This document shows positions 23,007-33,070 of a DNA stretch of 33,072 nt, piece by piece. A program made the translations under genes and the position numbers. Where the stretch lies: contig JAUNIC010000002.1 in assembly GCA_030523615.1 (NCBI GenBank), positions 1 through 33,072 on the forward strand, read 5' to 3'. The first letter of the stretch is position 1; each line of letters begins with the position of its first letter. The notes beneath the pieces were generated by a model that ran no database searches, was not told where the DNA came from, and worked only from the letters and a program-made list of their open reading frames with translations. Origin of the DNA: Bacteroidales bacterium (GTDB taxonomy: Bacteria; Bacteroidota; Bacteroidia; Bacteroidales; Bacteroidaceae).

Positions 23007-24794
23007 TTACTTGAGATTAGGCAAATAGAAGATGCGTGTTTGAAGCATGGAGTTGTTGTCGGCATTAAGGACGAAGCTGAGAGGCGCGTAATATTCGCCG
23101 AGCGTGGTTTTAACGCGCTCTTCAAGATAATCCTTTTGTTTGGCAGCATCCATGAACTTATCCATCCATGATGCAGGAGCGGGGTAAGAATCTGCGTAAT
23201 ACTTCTCGACCTTAGCGAGTTTTGCAGCTTTGGCTATGGCGTCATCAAGCGTACCCAGCTGATCGACAAGGCCAAGTTTGAGAGCTTGGTTACCCGTCCA
23301 TACACGCCCCTGGCCAATGCTGTCAACATCTGCAATTGTCATCTTGTGACCGGCAGCTGTGCGCCCATCTGCAACTCGGGTGATGAATGTACGATAGCCA
23401 CGGTTGACGTACTGCTGCATTGCGTCGGATTCCGAAGCGTTGAAGGGGCGTCCGCTTGCACCAAAGTCACTACTTTCGTTGGTTTTCACCACGTCGAAAG
23501 AGAGGCCAAGCTTTTCTTTGAGAAGGCCACTTACATCAGGAATCATGCCAAAGATGCCAATGCTACCAGTGAGGGTAGAAGGTTCGGCAACTATATAATC
23601 TGCGCCGCAGCTCATGTAGTAGCCGCCGCTTGCAGCCATGCCGCTCATGCTTACGACAACAGGCTTCTTTTTCTTCAGCAACTGAATGGCGCGCCACATC
23701 TGTTCGCTGGCGTAAGCACTACCGCCGCCAGAGTTAATACGGAGCACGACAGCTTTCACATCGTCATCGTTGGCAAGTCTGTCGAGATCTTCAACAACAG
23801 TGTTTCCAACAATCTGTGACTCTTCGCTAAAAGAGGTTGAGGCCGCCTCGTCAACAATATCGCCCTGTGCATAGTAGACAGCAATGGCGTCGCCATCATT
23901 CTTCTCTTTGGTACTTGCCGCGGCAACGACTTCCGTCGGAGTGACGAAATGCACGTCGTTCTCGCCAGCTATTGCACGAAGCATTTCGCGTACTTCGTCA
24001 ACGTAGGAAATCTTGTCGACCAGATGCTTTGCTTTGTAGCTTTTAGGTTCGGCAAGAGCCACATAGTTATCTGCATAAGCGTTGAGGGAGTCAACACTGA
24101 TCTTTCGGCTTTTGCTGACGGCGTGCGTCACTTCGTTCCAAATGTCGCTGATGTAACTCTCTACCTGCAAGCGGTTAGCATCGCTCATTGAGTTCAGGAT
24201 GTAAGGCTCCACAGCGCTTTTGTAAGTGCCTACTTTGAACACCTGCATTTTTACGCCGATCTTTTCGAGAAGGCCAGTGTAGAATATGGGTTGCGAAGCA
24301 ATACCGTGCCAATCCAACATACCTAGGGGATTGATGGCTACGGTGTCAGCCACTGAAGCGATGTAATAGCTTGGTTGAGTGTATTGATCAGCGTAGGCAA
24401 CAATCTTTTTACCTGACTTTTTGAAAGCTTCAAGCTCTCCACGGAGGTATTGGAGCGTTGCCCAATCCGTGCTCACCATGCCGCCTTCGAGATAGATTGC
24501 GTCAATATTATCGTTGTCTTTAGCATCACGCACCGCCTTAACAAGAACATCAAGCCCCTGATTTGCAAGTACATCGTTGCCAATAATTTCTGCAAAAGGA
24601 TTCTCTGCGGGAGCTTGCTCTGTGATGTTTCCAGTGAGTTCAATCCGCAGGATGCTATGCTTGTCGATGCTTGAGCTGCCGCTTCCTGCCAATGCAACGA
24701 TGGAAACGAAGATAAAGAACAGCAGGTAGATGCCAACAAAGAAGAGTGCGACGCCACAAATCGTGGCAATCACGTATTTCATGAATTGTCGCAT
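23007..24794 (-). CDS. sppA: Signal peptide peptidase SppA, 67K type
   Basis: Inner-membrane serine protease that degrades released signal peptides. The 595-residue product has an N-terminal membrane anchor (VIATICGVALFFVGIYLLFFIFVSIVAL) and two tandem peptidase S49 halves, the long E. coli-like form. The general-base Lys is in KVGTYKSAVEP and the nucleophile Ser in GMAASGGYYMSCGADYIVA, both as in E. coli SppA. The ATG at 24794 is used; one at 24782 is also possible. It heads the sppA-lpxK-pnp run and lies 74 bases after xth. Confidence 0.94.
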   Translation of the reverse strand: MRQFMKYVIATICGVALFFVGIYLLFFIFVSIVALAGSGSSSIDKHSILRIELTGNITEQAPAENPFAEIIGNDVLANQGLDVLVKAVRDAKDNDNIDAIYLEGGMVSTDWATLQYLRGELEAFKKSGKKIVAYADQYTQPSYYIASVADTVAINPLGMLDWHGIASQPIFYTGLLEKIGVKMQVFKVGTYKSAVEPYILNSMSDANRLQVESYISDIWNEVTHAVSKSRKISVDSLNAYADNYVALAEPKSYKAKHLVDKISYVDEVREMLRAIAGENDVHFVTPTEVVAAASTKEKNDGDAIAVYYAQGDIVDEAASTSFSEESQIVGNTVVEDLDRLANDDDVKAVVLRINSGGGSAYASEQMWRAIQLLKKKKPVVVSMSGMAASGGYYMSCGADYIVAEPSTLTGSIGIFGMIPDVSGLLKEKLGLSFDVVKTNESSDFGASGRPFNASESDAMQQYVNRGYRTFITRVADGRTAAGHKMTIADVDSIGQGRVWTGNQALKLGLVDQLGTLDDAIAKAAKLAKVEKYYADSYPAPASWMDKFMDAAKQKDYLEERVKTTLGEYYAPLSFVLNADNNSMLQTRIFYLPNLK

Positions 24795-24868
24795 AACAGA
24801 ATTCGCTAATTATAAAATGTTAGTTATTGCTTATAAAATTGGAGATGGTTGATGTAGCTCGAGGCGCC

Positions 24869-25621
24869 TTAGTCAATGACAAGTTCAACGGGGCAATGAT
24901 CTGATCCAAAGATTTCATTGTGGATGGCAGCGCTCTGCAGACGTTTGTCGAGTGAGCTGGAAGTAAGGAAATAGTCGATGCGCCATCCGGCGTTCTTCTG
25001 TCGTGCCTGAAAACGGTAACTCCACCATGAGTAAGCACCTTCGAGAGTAGGGTAGAAGTGGCGGAAAGTATCCATAAAGCCATTTTCGAGAAGATGCGTC
25101 ATCTTGGCACGTTCTTCATCGGTGAAACCTGCATTCTTACGATTTGTCTTAGGGTTCTTCAGGTCAATCTCTTGATGCGCCACGTTGAGGTCACCACAGA
25201 CGATGACGGGTTTTGACTCCTCAAGATGTTTCAGGTAAGCGAAAAATGCGTCTTCCCACGTCATACGATAGTCGAGGCGCTTAAGGCCGTCCTGAGAATT
25301 GGGAGTATAGCAGGTTATGAGGTAGAAGTCGCTGAATTCGAGGGTAATGATGCGTCCTTCCTTGTCGTGTTCTTCTACTCCAAGACCATACGCAACACTC
25401 ATTGGCTTTACGCGAGTAAAAATAGCTGTTCCAGAGTAACCTTTCTTCACAGCGTAATTCCAGAAGGATTCATATCCGTCAAATTGAATGTCAATTTGTC
25501 CGGCTTGGAGTTTTGTTTCCTGAAGACAGAAACAGTCGGCATCGAGTTCACGGAAAGAGTCTTCAAAGCCTTTCTCGCGACAAGCTCGGAGGCCATTGAC
25601 GTTCCAAGATATTAGTTTCAT
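24869..25621 (-). CDS. xth: Exodeoxyribonuclease III / AP endonuclease
   Basis: Cuts DNA at abasic sites and trims 3' ends in base excision repair. The 250-residue product has the full EEP-fold motif set: [43 protein letters not shown] and [10 protein letters not shown], with the metal and catalytic residues (Asn, Glu, Asp-Asn, Asp-His). Length is typical of the ExoA/Xth class. It starts 18 bases after the PfkB-HAD fusion gene and is probably in the same transcript. Confidence 0.95.
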   Translation of the reverse strand: MKLISWNVNGLRACREKGFEDSFRELDADCFCLQETKLQAGQIDIQFDGYESFWNYAVKKGYSGTAIFTRVKPMSVAYGLGVEEHDKEGRIITLEFSDFYLITCYTPNSQDGLKRLDYRMTWEDAFFAYLKHLEESKPVIVCGDLNVAHQEIDLKNPKTNRKNAGFTDEERAKMTHLLENGFMDTFRHFYPTLEGAYSWWSYRFQARQKNAGWRIDYFLTSSSLDKRLQSAAIHNEIFGSDHCPVELVID

Positions 25622-25639
25622 GGATTTTCAGTTTGGAAG

Positions 25640-27214
25640 TTAAAGTATTAAGTCGACGAGCTGTGAAACAACAGCATCGGCGTATTGTGCTACAAGCGTC
25701 TTCTCGTGTGTTGTAGTAAGGCCTACAACAAACGCTCCGCTACTGCGAGCGGCTTTCAAACCGTTGATGCTGTCTTCAAAAACTGCACACTCTTCGGGGG
25801 CATAGCCAAAATACCGTGCAGCTTTGATGTAGCAGTCAGGAAAGGGCTTTCCGCGTCCAGCATCTTCGGCTGTAAAGACTTTATCAAACAAACTCGTTAG
25901 AGACGGCTGCTGTTTGGCCAGGGAATCCATCTTATCGCAGTTGCTGCTTGTAACAATAGCACATAGGTGGCCTTGCTGACGAGCTTTGCACACGAATTCC
26001 TCGACTCTCTCGAATAAGCGGTATTGCATCTGTTCTTCGTACTCGAAAAGTCGTCGGTCAACTTCTGCACGAATCTCAAGATCAGGGAAGTACGTCTCAT
26101 GGATTGCAACAAGGGTAGAGCCTTTAATGCGCGTGGCAAAGTCGGTGATCTCAGGAAGAAATTCTCGTCCTATTGCCGCCCAGAACTCCTGATATTGCCC
26201 CTCGGTATCGATGATGACTCCGTCAAGATCGAAGAGAAAAGCCTTACGACGCTCAAGTTCTTCTGCTGCAAGAGAAGCAACGAAATCCGCCGAAACATAA
26301 TTGTCCCACGATTGACACACATTCTGTGCAAAGCGTTCGCCGGTGGGAATCAGTTGGATGAACTGAACTGCAGAAGATTTCACGTCACGCGAATTAATGT
26401 TCGTCGTGAAATCGCTGAGATGCAGATTATTGCGGCATATGGCGTATATGAATCCTGCATTGAAATTGTCACCCGCACCTATGGTACTGATAGTGTTAAT
26501 TTCTACACGTTCATTGCGAATCGTGGTATGCACGTCGCCATTGTAAACCTGTATGACATCAGGGCCATCGGTACAGATGAAGTTACTACATAGATACACA
26601 ATGTGTTTGGTGTAGACTTCTTCGGGGTTCTCTGTACTGTAAATGCATTGAAAATCTTCGGTGCTTCCGCGCACTACGGTAGCAAGACTCATATTTTCCT
26701 CGATATTGTTCAACACTTGCGGAAGATCGGCCTTGTGAGCAGCTCGGAAATTCACATCGTAGTAAAGGATACATCCAGCATCGTGAGCACGCTGAAGGAA
26801 TTCATGCGTATAATTGCGGATAACGGGATTCACGGCGAAAAAGCTGCCGAAGAGTACAATATCGTCGGCGTGAAATTCGGGGAAGCGAACTTCAACGGAG
26901 GCAGAAGCATGATCTTTATAGAATTGGTAGCGAGCGTCGTTGTTTTCGTCGAGAAAGGCGAGAGAGATGTGCGTTTTGGTGCCGGGATTTATCGTAACGA
27001 AATCGGTCGAAACACCGTTGTCCGCCATAAAATTCTTGATGATTCTCCCGACGTGGTCGTCACCCGTTTCGGTTACCATCGTAGGATGAAGGCCGCAACG
27101 TCCAAGGGAAATCAGCGAGTTGAAAGTTGAACCTCCAGGAACTGCACGTTGAGGATGTTCATTGCGAAAAATAATATCATAGACGGTTTCGCCTATGCCG
27201 TAGATTCTGCGCAT
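25640..27214 (-). CDS. PfkB-family sugar kinase fused to a HAD phosphatase
   Basis: One 524-residue polypeptide with two enzymes. Residues 1 to about 300 are a ribokinase/PfkB-type kinase: GETVYDIIF at the start, GGSTFNSLISLGRCG, and the catalytic GAGDNFNAGF (the Asp is the base). From about 322 a HAD hydrolase of the beta-phosphoglucomutase group begins: FLFDLDGVIIDTE with both Asp residues, then VTSSNC and GKPFPDCYIKAA, FEDSINGL. The sugar cannot be named. In Bacteroidetes these activities are commonly separate genes, so the fusion could channel or balance a sugar phosphate. An aldo/keto reductase gene lies 40 bases upstream and xth 18 bases downstream. Confidence 0.92.
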   Translation of the reverse strand: MRRIYGIGETVYDIIFRNEHPQRAVPGGSTFNSLISLGRCGLHPTMVTETGDDHVGRIIKNFMADNGVSTDFVTINPGTKTHISLAFLDENNDARYQFYKDHASASVEVRFPEFHADDIVLFGSFFAVNPVIRNYTHEFLQRAHDAGCILYYDVNFRAAHKADLPQVLNNIEENMSLATVVRGSTEDFQCIYSTENPEEVYTKHIVYLCSNFICTDGPDVIQVYNGDVHTTIRNERVEINTISTIGAGDNFNAGFIYAICRNNLHLSDFTTNINSRDVKSSAVQFIQLIPTGERFAQNVCQSWDNYVSADFVASLAAEELERRKAFLFDLDGVIIDTEGQYQEFWAAIGREFLPEITDFATRIKGSTLVAIHETYFPDLEIRAEVDRRLFEYEEQMQYRLFERVEEFVCKARQQGHLCAIVTSSNCDKMDSLAKQQPSLTSLFDKVFTAEDAGRGKPFPDCYIKAARYFGYAPEECAVFEDSINGLKAARSSGAFVVGLTTTHEKTLVAQYADAVVSQLVDLIL

Positions 27215-27254
27215 TGCGTTGTATTTTGCAGGTGAAATGCAGCCTGTTTAGGTA

Positions 27255-28223
27255 TTACATTTCGAGTGCGGGATTGTCGATAATTTTGAGAATGTTCAGG
27301 ATTTCTTCGTCTGAGAAGGAGAGGTTTTCGAGTGTCTGAAGGTTGTCTTCCAGCTGCTTCATAGAGGAAGTGCCGATGATGACACTCGTCACGTTCTCAT
27401 CGTGAAGGAGCCATGCGAGAGCCATCTGTGCGAGTGACTGTCCGCGCTGCTTTGCAATCTCATCGAGAAGACGCGCAGCATCAACACGCTCGGGAGTCAC
27501 CTGATCCATACGGAGGAAGCCTGTAGATTTAGCAGCACGACTATCGGCAGGAATGCCCTTGAGGTACTTGTTCGTCAGAAGTCCCTGAGCGAGAGGGGAG
27601 AAGCAAACAACACCACTTCCGTTTTCTGCAGCGAGCTTAATGTTCTCAGCAGTAGCGCGCTTGAACATGGATGCGGGATACTGGCTGAGGAGGCAGGGCA
27701 CATCATGCGCAGCAAGATAATCGTAACACTGCTGCTGGAGATGAGGGGGATACTTAGAAATACCAGCGTAGAGAGCCTTGCCTGAACGCACAATGTCAAC
27801 GAGCGCCTGCATCGTCTCTTCGATAGGCGTTACGCCGTCATAACGATGGCTGTAGAAAACATCAACATAGTCAAGACCCATGCGGCGGAGGCTTTGGTCG
27901 CACGAAGCGATGAGGTTCTTACGAGAACTGCCGTCACCGTAAACTCCCGGCCACATATCATGACCCGCCTTCGAAGAGATGAACATTTCGTCGCGGTGAG
28001 CAGCGAGATCCTCGCGAAGAATGCGTCCGAAGTTCGTTTCGGCAGAACCAGGAATAGGGCCATAGTTGTTGGCGAGATCAAAGTGGCAAACACCTGCATC
28101 GAAAGCTTTGAGAACCATCTGACGTCCTGTTTCGAAAACGTCTACGCTACCGAAGTTGTGCCAGAAACCGAGGGAAATGGCAGGTAGCTGAATGCTGCTT
28201 TTTCCGCATTTGTTGTATTTCAT
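27255..28223 (-). CDS. Aldo/keto reductase, YghZ/Gpr-like
   Basis: NADPH-dependent reduction of small aldehydes; the relatives YghZ/Gpr reduce L-glyceraldehyde 3-phosphate and methylglyoxal. The 322-residue product has the catalytic tetrad: Asp and Tyr in HFDLANNYGP, Lys in ISSKAGHDMWPG and His in FYSHRYDG. The MWPGxYGDGSSRKN loop and the C-terminal ALAWLLHDENVTSVIIGTSS are typical of the YghZ/beta-subunit-like group. With the PfkB-HAD fusion next to it, a role in detoxifying or recycling sugar-derived aldehydes is plausible but inferred. Confidence 0.92.
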   Translation of the reverse strand: MKYNKCGKSSIQLPAISLGFWHNFGSVDVFETGRQMVLKAFDAGVCHFDLANNYGPIPGSAETNFGRILREDLAAHRDEMFISSKAGHDMWPGVYGDGSSRKNLIASCDQSLRRMGLDYVDVFYSHRYDGVTPIEETMQALVDIVRSGKALYAGISKYPPHLQQQCYDYLAAHDVPCLLSQYPASMFKRATAENIKLAAENGSGVVCFSPLAQGLLTNKYLKGIPADSRAAKSTGFLRMDQVTPERVDAARLLDEIAKQRGQSLAQMALAWLLHDENVTSVIIGTSSMKQLEDNLQTLENLSFSDEEILNILKIIDNPALEM

Positions 28224-28253
28224 TGGTTAAGTGTTTTTGTGTACGTTAGGGCA

Positions 28254-28297
28254 AAAATGCGCGAGTCACAAGTAGGTTACAAGTGATCGCGCATTTT
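28254..28297 (-). terminator. Terminator after the SLBB gene
   Basis: AAAATGCGCGA (28254-28264) pairs with TCGCGCATTTT (28287-28297), a perfect 11-bp stem, extended by TCAC/GTGA after one bulged base. On the minus strand it ends in ATTTTTG. It lies 36 bases after the SLBB gene stop. Confidence 0.65.
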
Positions 28298-28333
28298 CAT
28301 AGGCCTTGTTGTTATGAATAATAAATGAAATCG

Positions 28334-30832
28334 TTATTTAATAGCGGAGACGATAACTGCTGCCATTGAAGCCATTGACATGAAGATGGAGAGTGTTTGG
28401 GCCGTCGTCAGTCGACTTCGTTCACGCTTAGCAGGAACCACAAGGTTACAGCCTGGTTGGATGTCCTTTGCACTGCGAACTCGCGTGACAGTACCGTTCA
28501 TATTAATAGCGAAGACGTTACGTTTCTTTGCCTTCAGGTTGAAGCCACCCGCCTGATTGATATAGTAGCTTACGCCCTTTCCGGGTTGGTAAGCCACGGT
28601 GTTCGGGTAGCGCACTTCACCATTGATTGTCACGGTGTTATTGTATTGCGGAATCGTCAGAATGTCGCCGTCTTCAAGGATAATGTCGTAGCGGTCGTCA
28701 CCGGGATTTTCGATGGCTTTCTCGAGATTAATACCAATGTAACGAGTTTCGGCAATTTCGAGTTTCTTGACGTCGATGGAATCACCGACGGCAGCAACCT
28801 TCATGAGGTCACGCTGCATAATCTTATCTTCTTCCGTCATCACGCGCTGCAAACGAGCGCCCTTGAGATATGCCTGAGGGGTTACGCCACCGCAGAGATG
28901 GATGATATCGGAGAGGCGAGAGTTCTTTTTGGTAAGACCATAGGTGCCGACGAATACAGCCTCACCGTGTACTTCAACGTGCTGCTGCTCAATGTTGCCA
29001 GGTGACTGTCGCACGTACACCTCATCGAAGGGTAGGAGTGTGAATCCTTCGTTGCCGTCAACGATGAAACCTTCACGGAGCGAGAAGGTGTAGAATTCAG
29101 CCACCGTCTCGGGCGATTCGAGCGTCTCGTTGTCTCGATTACGGCGCATAACATCGACTTTCGCCATTGAAGCGTGGTCTTTCATACCGCCTGCCTGAAG
29201 AATAAGATCTTCAATTGACATTCCTTCGGCATATGTGTAGATGCCCGGATAAACGACTTCGCCATCGATGGTGAGGACGCGCTCTTCGTTTTGCTCAAGA
29301 AGTGAGGGAATGTAGATAACGTCTTCGTTGGCGAGCGCAATGTCAGGGGAAGAGTGATCGAGAATAGCAGCGGTGTTGAAGCTCTGCACACGGAGTGAGC
29401 GATCTTCCTTTCGACGATGCATAATACCTCTCGTCTGAAGCGCTTCTTCGGTGAGTCCTCCAGCACGCTGGATGAGTTGTCCGACAGTTGAGATATTTGA
29501 ATCGAGCTGATAGAATCCAGGACGAAGCACAGCACCCTTGATTTCCACCGTATTGGTGTAGCGGTTGAGGGTAGAGTCAACGCTCACTGAGTCAGCATCG
29601 CACAGCTGGAAGGCGTCACGGTCAAATTCGCCAAGTGAGAAGACGCGGATGGTACCGCCTTTCTTTCGCACCAGCGTGACGTTGTCCTCATAAGCATCGC
29701 CAGCAAATCCACCGGAGTACTTGAGCAGAGTGCCGACGGATTCGGTTTCCTTCATTTCGTACCACATTGGGCGCTTCACCTTACCAGTGATGTTGACGAG
29801 ACACTCATAAGGTCCTACAACGATGACGTCGTTAGAGGCGAGACGGACGTTGCCCTTGAGGTTGCCATTAAGGATGTAGTCGTAAATATCGACCGTAGAA
29901 ATGCACTTGCCATTTCGGTACACTTGAATGTTACGCATAGTACCGATCTCATTGGTACCGCCAGCCATATAGAGAGCGTGGAACACCGTGGCGAAAGCCG
30001 AAAGAGTATAGGTACCAGGCATATTGACTTCACCCATTACGTTGACGGTAATGGTGCGGGTTTGTCCTACAGAGAGTTTTACAGTCGAACCTCCGAAGCG
30101 TGTGCCGATGGTTGTTCTGAGTCGCGCGTTGGCTTGTGCTACGGTAAGACCAGAAACGTGTACAGGGCCGTAATCTTCGAGGTTAATTTCACCTTCGGGC
30201 GAAACCGTAGCCGTCAGTTGCTTCGTTGTTGCACCGTAAACATCCACAAAGACAGCATCACCAGGACCGAGAATGTAGTCAGCCGGTGTGGCAATGTTCA
30301 TCTCAGGTTCAAAGCTGAGTTCTTGGTTGTTGAAAATGTCACGTCCGAACACTTTTCGACCTACTTCCGGCTTTTCGGTGTAGTCGAAATACTGCAATGA
30401 GTCAGGGAAGAGGAAATCGGCTTCGACGTCGAGAAGATCCGTCTGCTCCATGCGGTAGTTTTCGCGCTGATGAGCCGTCATCTGCTTCGGATCGGGCTTT
30501 ACGGTACGTTGGTTCGTAAAGTTCGGATTCTGCGGCTCTTCTCGTTCCTGACTATTAGGCTTTCGTGTACGGGCTGTAGGTGTAATATCCTTTGCACCAA
30601 CGACTTCGCTATTGGCTTGTTTCTGATAGGTGCGTCGAATCTTCTGCAGACGCTCCATGCTGACGCCTTTCTCCATGAGCGAAGTGACGATCTGGGAGCG
30701 GTTTGTGCCCTTGGCAGTTTCATTCTGTATGTACTCGATGATCTGTGCATCAGTCATTGACGACTGTGCAGCAGCGGGGAATGCCACAAGGGCAAGGAGC
30801 AGGCAGAGTATGATGTGCTTTAAATGCTTCAT
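28334..30832 (-). CDS. SLBB-domain polysaccharide export protein
   Basis: Related to Wza/GumB-type outer-membrane exporters of capsule or exopolysaccharide. The 832-residue product has a signal peptide (MKHLKHIILCLLLALVAFPAAAQ) without a lipobox Cys, a polysaccharide export domain (YILGPGDAVFVDVYGATTK) and about six SLBB-type repeats, each with a G-x-V/A-x-x-PG-x-Y pattern and an AGG ending. It ends in a possible membrane helix (LSIFMSMASMAAVIVSAI). It is longer than E. coli Wza (about 380) because of the added repeats, as in other Bacteroidetes. No tyrosine kinase, Wzc-like or glycosyltransferase gene is in the window on this side, so its sugar is unknown. Confidence 0.92.
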   Translation of the reverse strand: MKHLKHIILCLLLALVAFPAAAQSSMTDAQIIEYIQNETAKGTNRSQIVTSLMEKGVSMERLQKIRRTYQKQANSEVVGAKDITPTARTRKPNSQEREEPQNPNFTNQRTVKPDPKQMTAHQRENYRMEQTDLLDVEADFLFPDSLQYFDYTEKPEVGRKVFGRDIFNNQELSFEPEMNIATPADYILGPGDAVFVDVYGATTKQLTATVSPEGEINLEDYGPVHVSGLTVAQANARLRTTIGTRFGGSTVKLSVGQTRTITVNVMGEVNMPGTYTLSAFATVFHALYMAGGTNEIGTMRNIQVYRNGKCISTVDIYDYILNGNLKGNVRLASNDVIVVGPYECLVNITGKVKRPMWYEMKETESVGTLLKYSGGFAGDAYEDNVTLVRKKGGTIRVFSLGEFDRDAFQLCDADSVSVDSTLNRYTNTVEIKGAVLRPGFYQLDSNISTVGQLIQRAGGLTEEALQTRGIMHRRKEDRSLRVQSFNTAAILDHSSPDIALANEDVIYIPSLLEQNEERVLTIDGEVVYPGIYTYAEGMSIEDLILQAGGMKDHASMAKVDVMRRNRDNETLESPETVAEFYTFSLREGFIVDGNEGFTLLPFDEVYVRQSPGNIEQQHVEVHGEAVFVGTYGLTKKNSRLSDIIHLCGGVTPQAYLKGARLQRVMTEEDKIMQRDLMKVAAVGDSIDVKKLEIAETRYIGINLEKAIENPGDDRYDIILEDGDILTIPQYNNTVTINGEVRYPNTVAYQPGKGVSYYINQAGGFNLKAKKRNVFAINMNGTVTRVRSAKDIQPGCNLVVPAKRERSRLTTAQTLSIFMSMASMAAVIVSAIK

Positions 30833-30895
30833 GACGGCATATTTTCACATTGAATGTGCGAGGGTGGAGTGGGGGAAATGTGTTGCTGCGCGCGA

Positions 30896-32440
30896 TTACT
30901 TGGCGTAGCTGATGGAGCGAGTTTCGCGGATGACAGTGATCTTCACTTGTCCGGGATACGTCATTTCGTTCTGAATACGTGTGGCAATATCCTGCGAGAG
31001 CTGCTCAATTTGGTTGTCGCTGATCTTGTCGGCACCGACGATGACACGGAGTTCGCGTCCTGCCTGGATGGCGTAAGTCTTGACGACTCCGGGGTAAGAC
31101 ATTGCGATGTTTTCGAGATCGTTCAGACGCTTGATGTACGCCTCTACAATTTCGCGTCGTGCACCCGGGCGCGCACCCGAAATAGCGTCACATACCTGAA
31201 CAATGGGCGCGAGGAGAGTGGTCATCTCCATCTCGTCGTGGTGAGCGCCGATCGCGTTGCAGATATCAGCTTTCTCCTTGTATTTCTCGGCAATCTTTGC
31301 TCCGTAGAGAGCGTGGCAGAGCTCGCTTTCTTCGTCGGGCACCTTGCCAATATCGTGGAGCAAGCCTGCGCGCTTGGCCTTTTTGGGGTTAAGACCGAGT
31401 TCTGCAGCCATCACGGAGCAGAGGTTTGCGGTTTCGCGAGCGTGCTGAAGGAGGTTTTGGCCGTAAGAAGAACGGTACTTCATCTTTCCGACGATACGGA
31501 TGAGTTCGGGATGGAGGCCATGGATGCCAAGGTCGATGGCTGTGCGCTTACCGGTTTCGAGGATTTCCTCTTCAACCTGCTTTTTCACCTTGGCCACAAC
31601 TTCCTCAATACGAGCGGGATGGATACGTCCGTCGCTGATGAGGTTGTGGAGTGCGAGTCGGCAGATTTCGCGGCGTACGGGATCGAAAGCGCTAATGACG
31701 ATTGCTTCGGGAGTGTCGTCTACTACGATTTCTACGCCCGTGGCGGCTTCAAGTGCTCGAATGTTGCGTCCTTCGCGGCCGATGATGCGGCCCTTGACTT
31801 CGTCGTTGTCAATGTGGAAGACGGTGACAGAGTTCTCGATGGCAGTTTCGGTAGCCACTCGCTGGATGGATTGAATGACGATGCGCTTGGCTTCCTTGTT
31901 GGCAGTCATCTTGGCGTCGTCGATGATCTCGTTGATGTATGACTGTGCCTTGGTTTGTGCCTCGGCCTTCATGTTTTCTACGAGACGATCTCTTGCTTCT
32001 TCGGCGGTAAGACCTGAAAGTTCTTCGAGTTTTTGGATTTCGCGCTGCTGTGCGGCTGCAAGTTCTTCTTCCTTCTTGGCTAGCGCGTTTTCCTTGTTGG
32101 CAATTTTCGACTGCATAGAGTCGAGTTCCTGCTTGCGGCGTCCGAGCTCTTCCTGACGCTGGCTGATGCCGATTTCGCGCTGCTTGAGTTTGTTTTCCTG
32201 CTGTGCGATCTTTGAGTTTCGCTGCTGCACTTCCTTTTCAAGCTCGGCCTTTTTGTTGAGGAATTTTTCTTTGACTTCGAGGAGTTTCTTTTCCTTGAGT
32301 ACTTCAGCTTCCTTATGTGCTTCTTCCATCTTGCTGTCGAGCATGGAAGTCAGGACGTATCTGAAGAGACCGAAGCCGATGCCGAGGCCTACAAAGAGAG
32401 CTACTGCGGCAATGATGATGGTTAGGGTCATGGGGGACAT
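30896..32440 (-). CDS. rny: Ribonuclease Y
   Basis: Membrane-bound endoribonuclease that starts mRNA decay. The 514-residue length is typical. Order of parts: N-terminal membrane helix ([19 protein letters not shown]), long Lys/Glu/Gln coiled coil to about 180, a KH RNA-binding domain ([24 protein letters not shown]), and an HD domain ([20 protein letters not shown]) that binds metal. The C-terminal [21 protein letters not shown] matches the family. It starts 17 bases after zapA, so the two are co-transcribed, as usual in Bacteroidetes. Confidence 0.97.
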   Translation of the reverse strand: MSPMTLTIIIAAVALFVGLGIGFGLFRYVLTSMLDSKMEEAHKEAEVLKEKKLLEVKEKFLNKKAELEKEVQQRNSKIAQQENKLKQREIGISQRQEELGRRKQELDSMQSKIANKENALAKKEEELAAAQQREIQKLEELSGLTAEEARDRLVENMKAEAQTKAQSYINEIIDDAKMTANKEAKRIVIQSIQRVATETAIENSVTVFHIDNDEVKGRIIGREGRNIRALEAATGVEIVVDDTPEAIVISAFDPVRREICRLALHNLISDGRIHPARIEEVVAKVKKQVEEEILETGKRTAIDLGIHGLHPELIRIVGKMKYRSSYGQNLLQHARETANLCSVMAAELGLNPKKAKRAGLLHDIGKVPDEESELCHALYGAKIAEKYKEKADICNAIGAHHDEMEMTTLLAPIVQVCDAISGARPGARREIVEAYIKRLNDLENIAMSYPGVVKTYAIQAGRELRVIVGADKISDNQIEQLSQDIATRIQNEMTYPGQVKITVIRETRSISYAK

Positions 32441-32457
32441 TGTTTATCTTTAAGGTG

Positions 32458-32766
32458 TTATTGGGGATTCTTGGGTTCGAGGACTTCTTCGATTTCGCTT
32501 TGTAGTTCGGCGATGCTGTCCATAATGGGTTGCGTGTCTTTGCTCTCGAGCGCTTGGAGGTAGCGCACTGCAATGTCGAGCATCACCACGGCGTTGTACT
32601 TTGCCGGCGTTTGGTTCTGGTAGTGTTGACGATACTTGTTGTAGCGCTCGTTGATGAGGTCAGCGGCTTCACGGAAGTATCGTTCCTTGTCGCGCGGCAC
32701 GGTGATTTGGTGAGTTTCGTTGCCGATGAGCAGGTGTATGCCGAGCTTGTCTGAGTATTCTGCCAT
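32458..32766 (-). CDS. zapA: Cell division protein ZapA
   Basis: Small FtsZ-binding protein that bundles filaments at the division site. The 102-residue product has the ZapA start (DKLGIHLLIGNETHQITVPRDKERYFREAADLINERYNKY) and a helical coiled-coil C-terminal half (LDIAVRYLQALES). It lies between a short coiled-coil gene 10 bases upstream and rny 17 bases downstream. Confidence 0.9.
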   Translation of the reverse strand: MAEYSDKLGIHLLIGNETHQITVPRDKERYFREAADLINERYNKYRQHYQNQTPAKYNAVVMLDIAVRYLQALESKDTQPIMDSIAELQSEIEEVLEPKNPQ

Positions 32767-32776
32767 GGGTGGTGTG

Positions 32777-33070
32777 TTATACGTTTATGAGGGCGATGCA
32801 CTTGTCTACTTCCCTGATGAGTTTTGCGAGGCGTTTCTGTGCCCCTTCGGCCTCGGCTGAACTGACGTCGATCATCTTTGCCGTCTTCAGGTCGTTGTAT
32901 CGCTGTTGCAGCTGGCTGTTCTCCTCCTTCTGCTGTTCGATGGCCTTGTCTCGCTCTTCAACCATGGCACGCAATTTGGCGTTCTCCTGGAGGAGATCCT
33001 TATGGTTGAGAAGCAGCTGTCGAACGCGCATCTCAAAGAGGTGAAGTGTCTGCTTTTCGTCGTGTGTCAT
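32777..33070 (-). CDS. Coiled-coil protein upstream of zapA (ZapB-like position)
   Basis: A 97-residue protein that is almost wholly coiled coil: heptads run from about residue 10 to 65 (LLLNHKDLLQENAKLRAMVEERDKAIEQ), and a second helix ends REVDKCIALINV. There is no membrane segment. Its place directly before zapA, with a 10-base gap, is the usual one for a division-linked coiled-coil protein in Bacteroidetes, so a Zap-type partner is plausible, but coiled-coil sequence alone cannot prove it. The gene is complete: its ATG lies two bases from the window end. Confidence 0.8.
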   Translation of the reverse strand: MTHDEKQTLHLFEMRVRQLLLNHKDLLQENAKLRAMVEERDKAIEQQKEENSQLQQRYNDLKTAKMIDVSSAEAEGAQKRLAKLIREVDKCIALINV

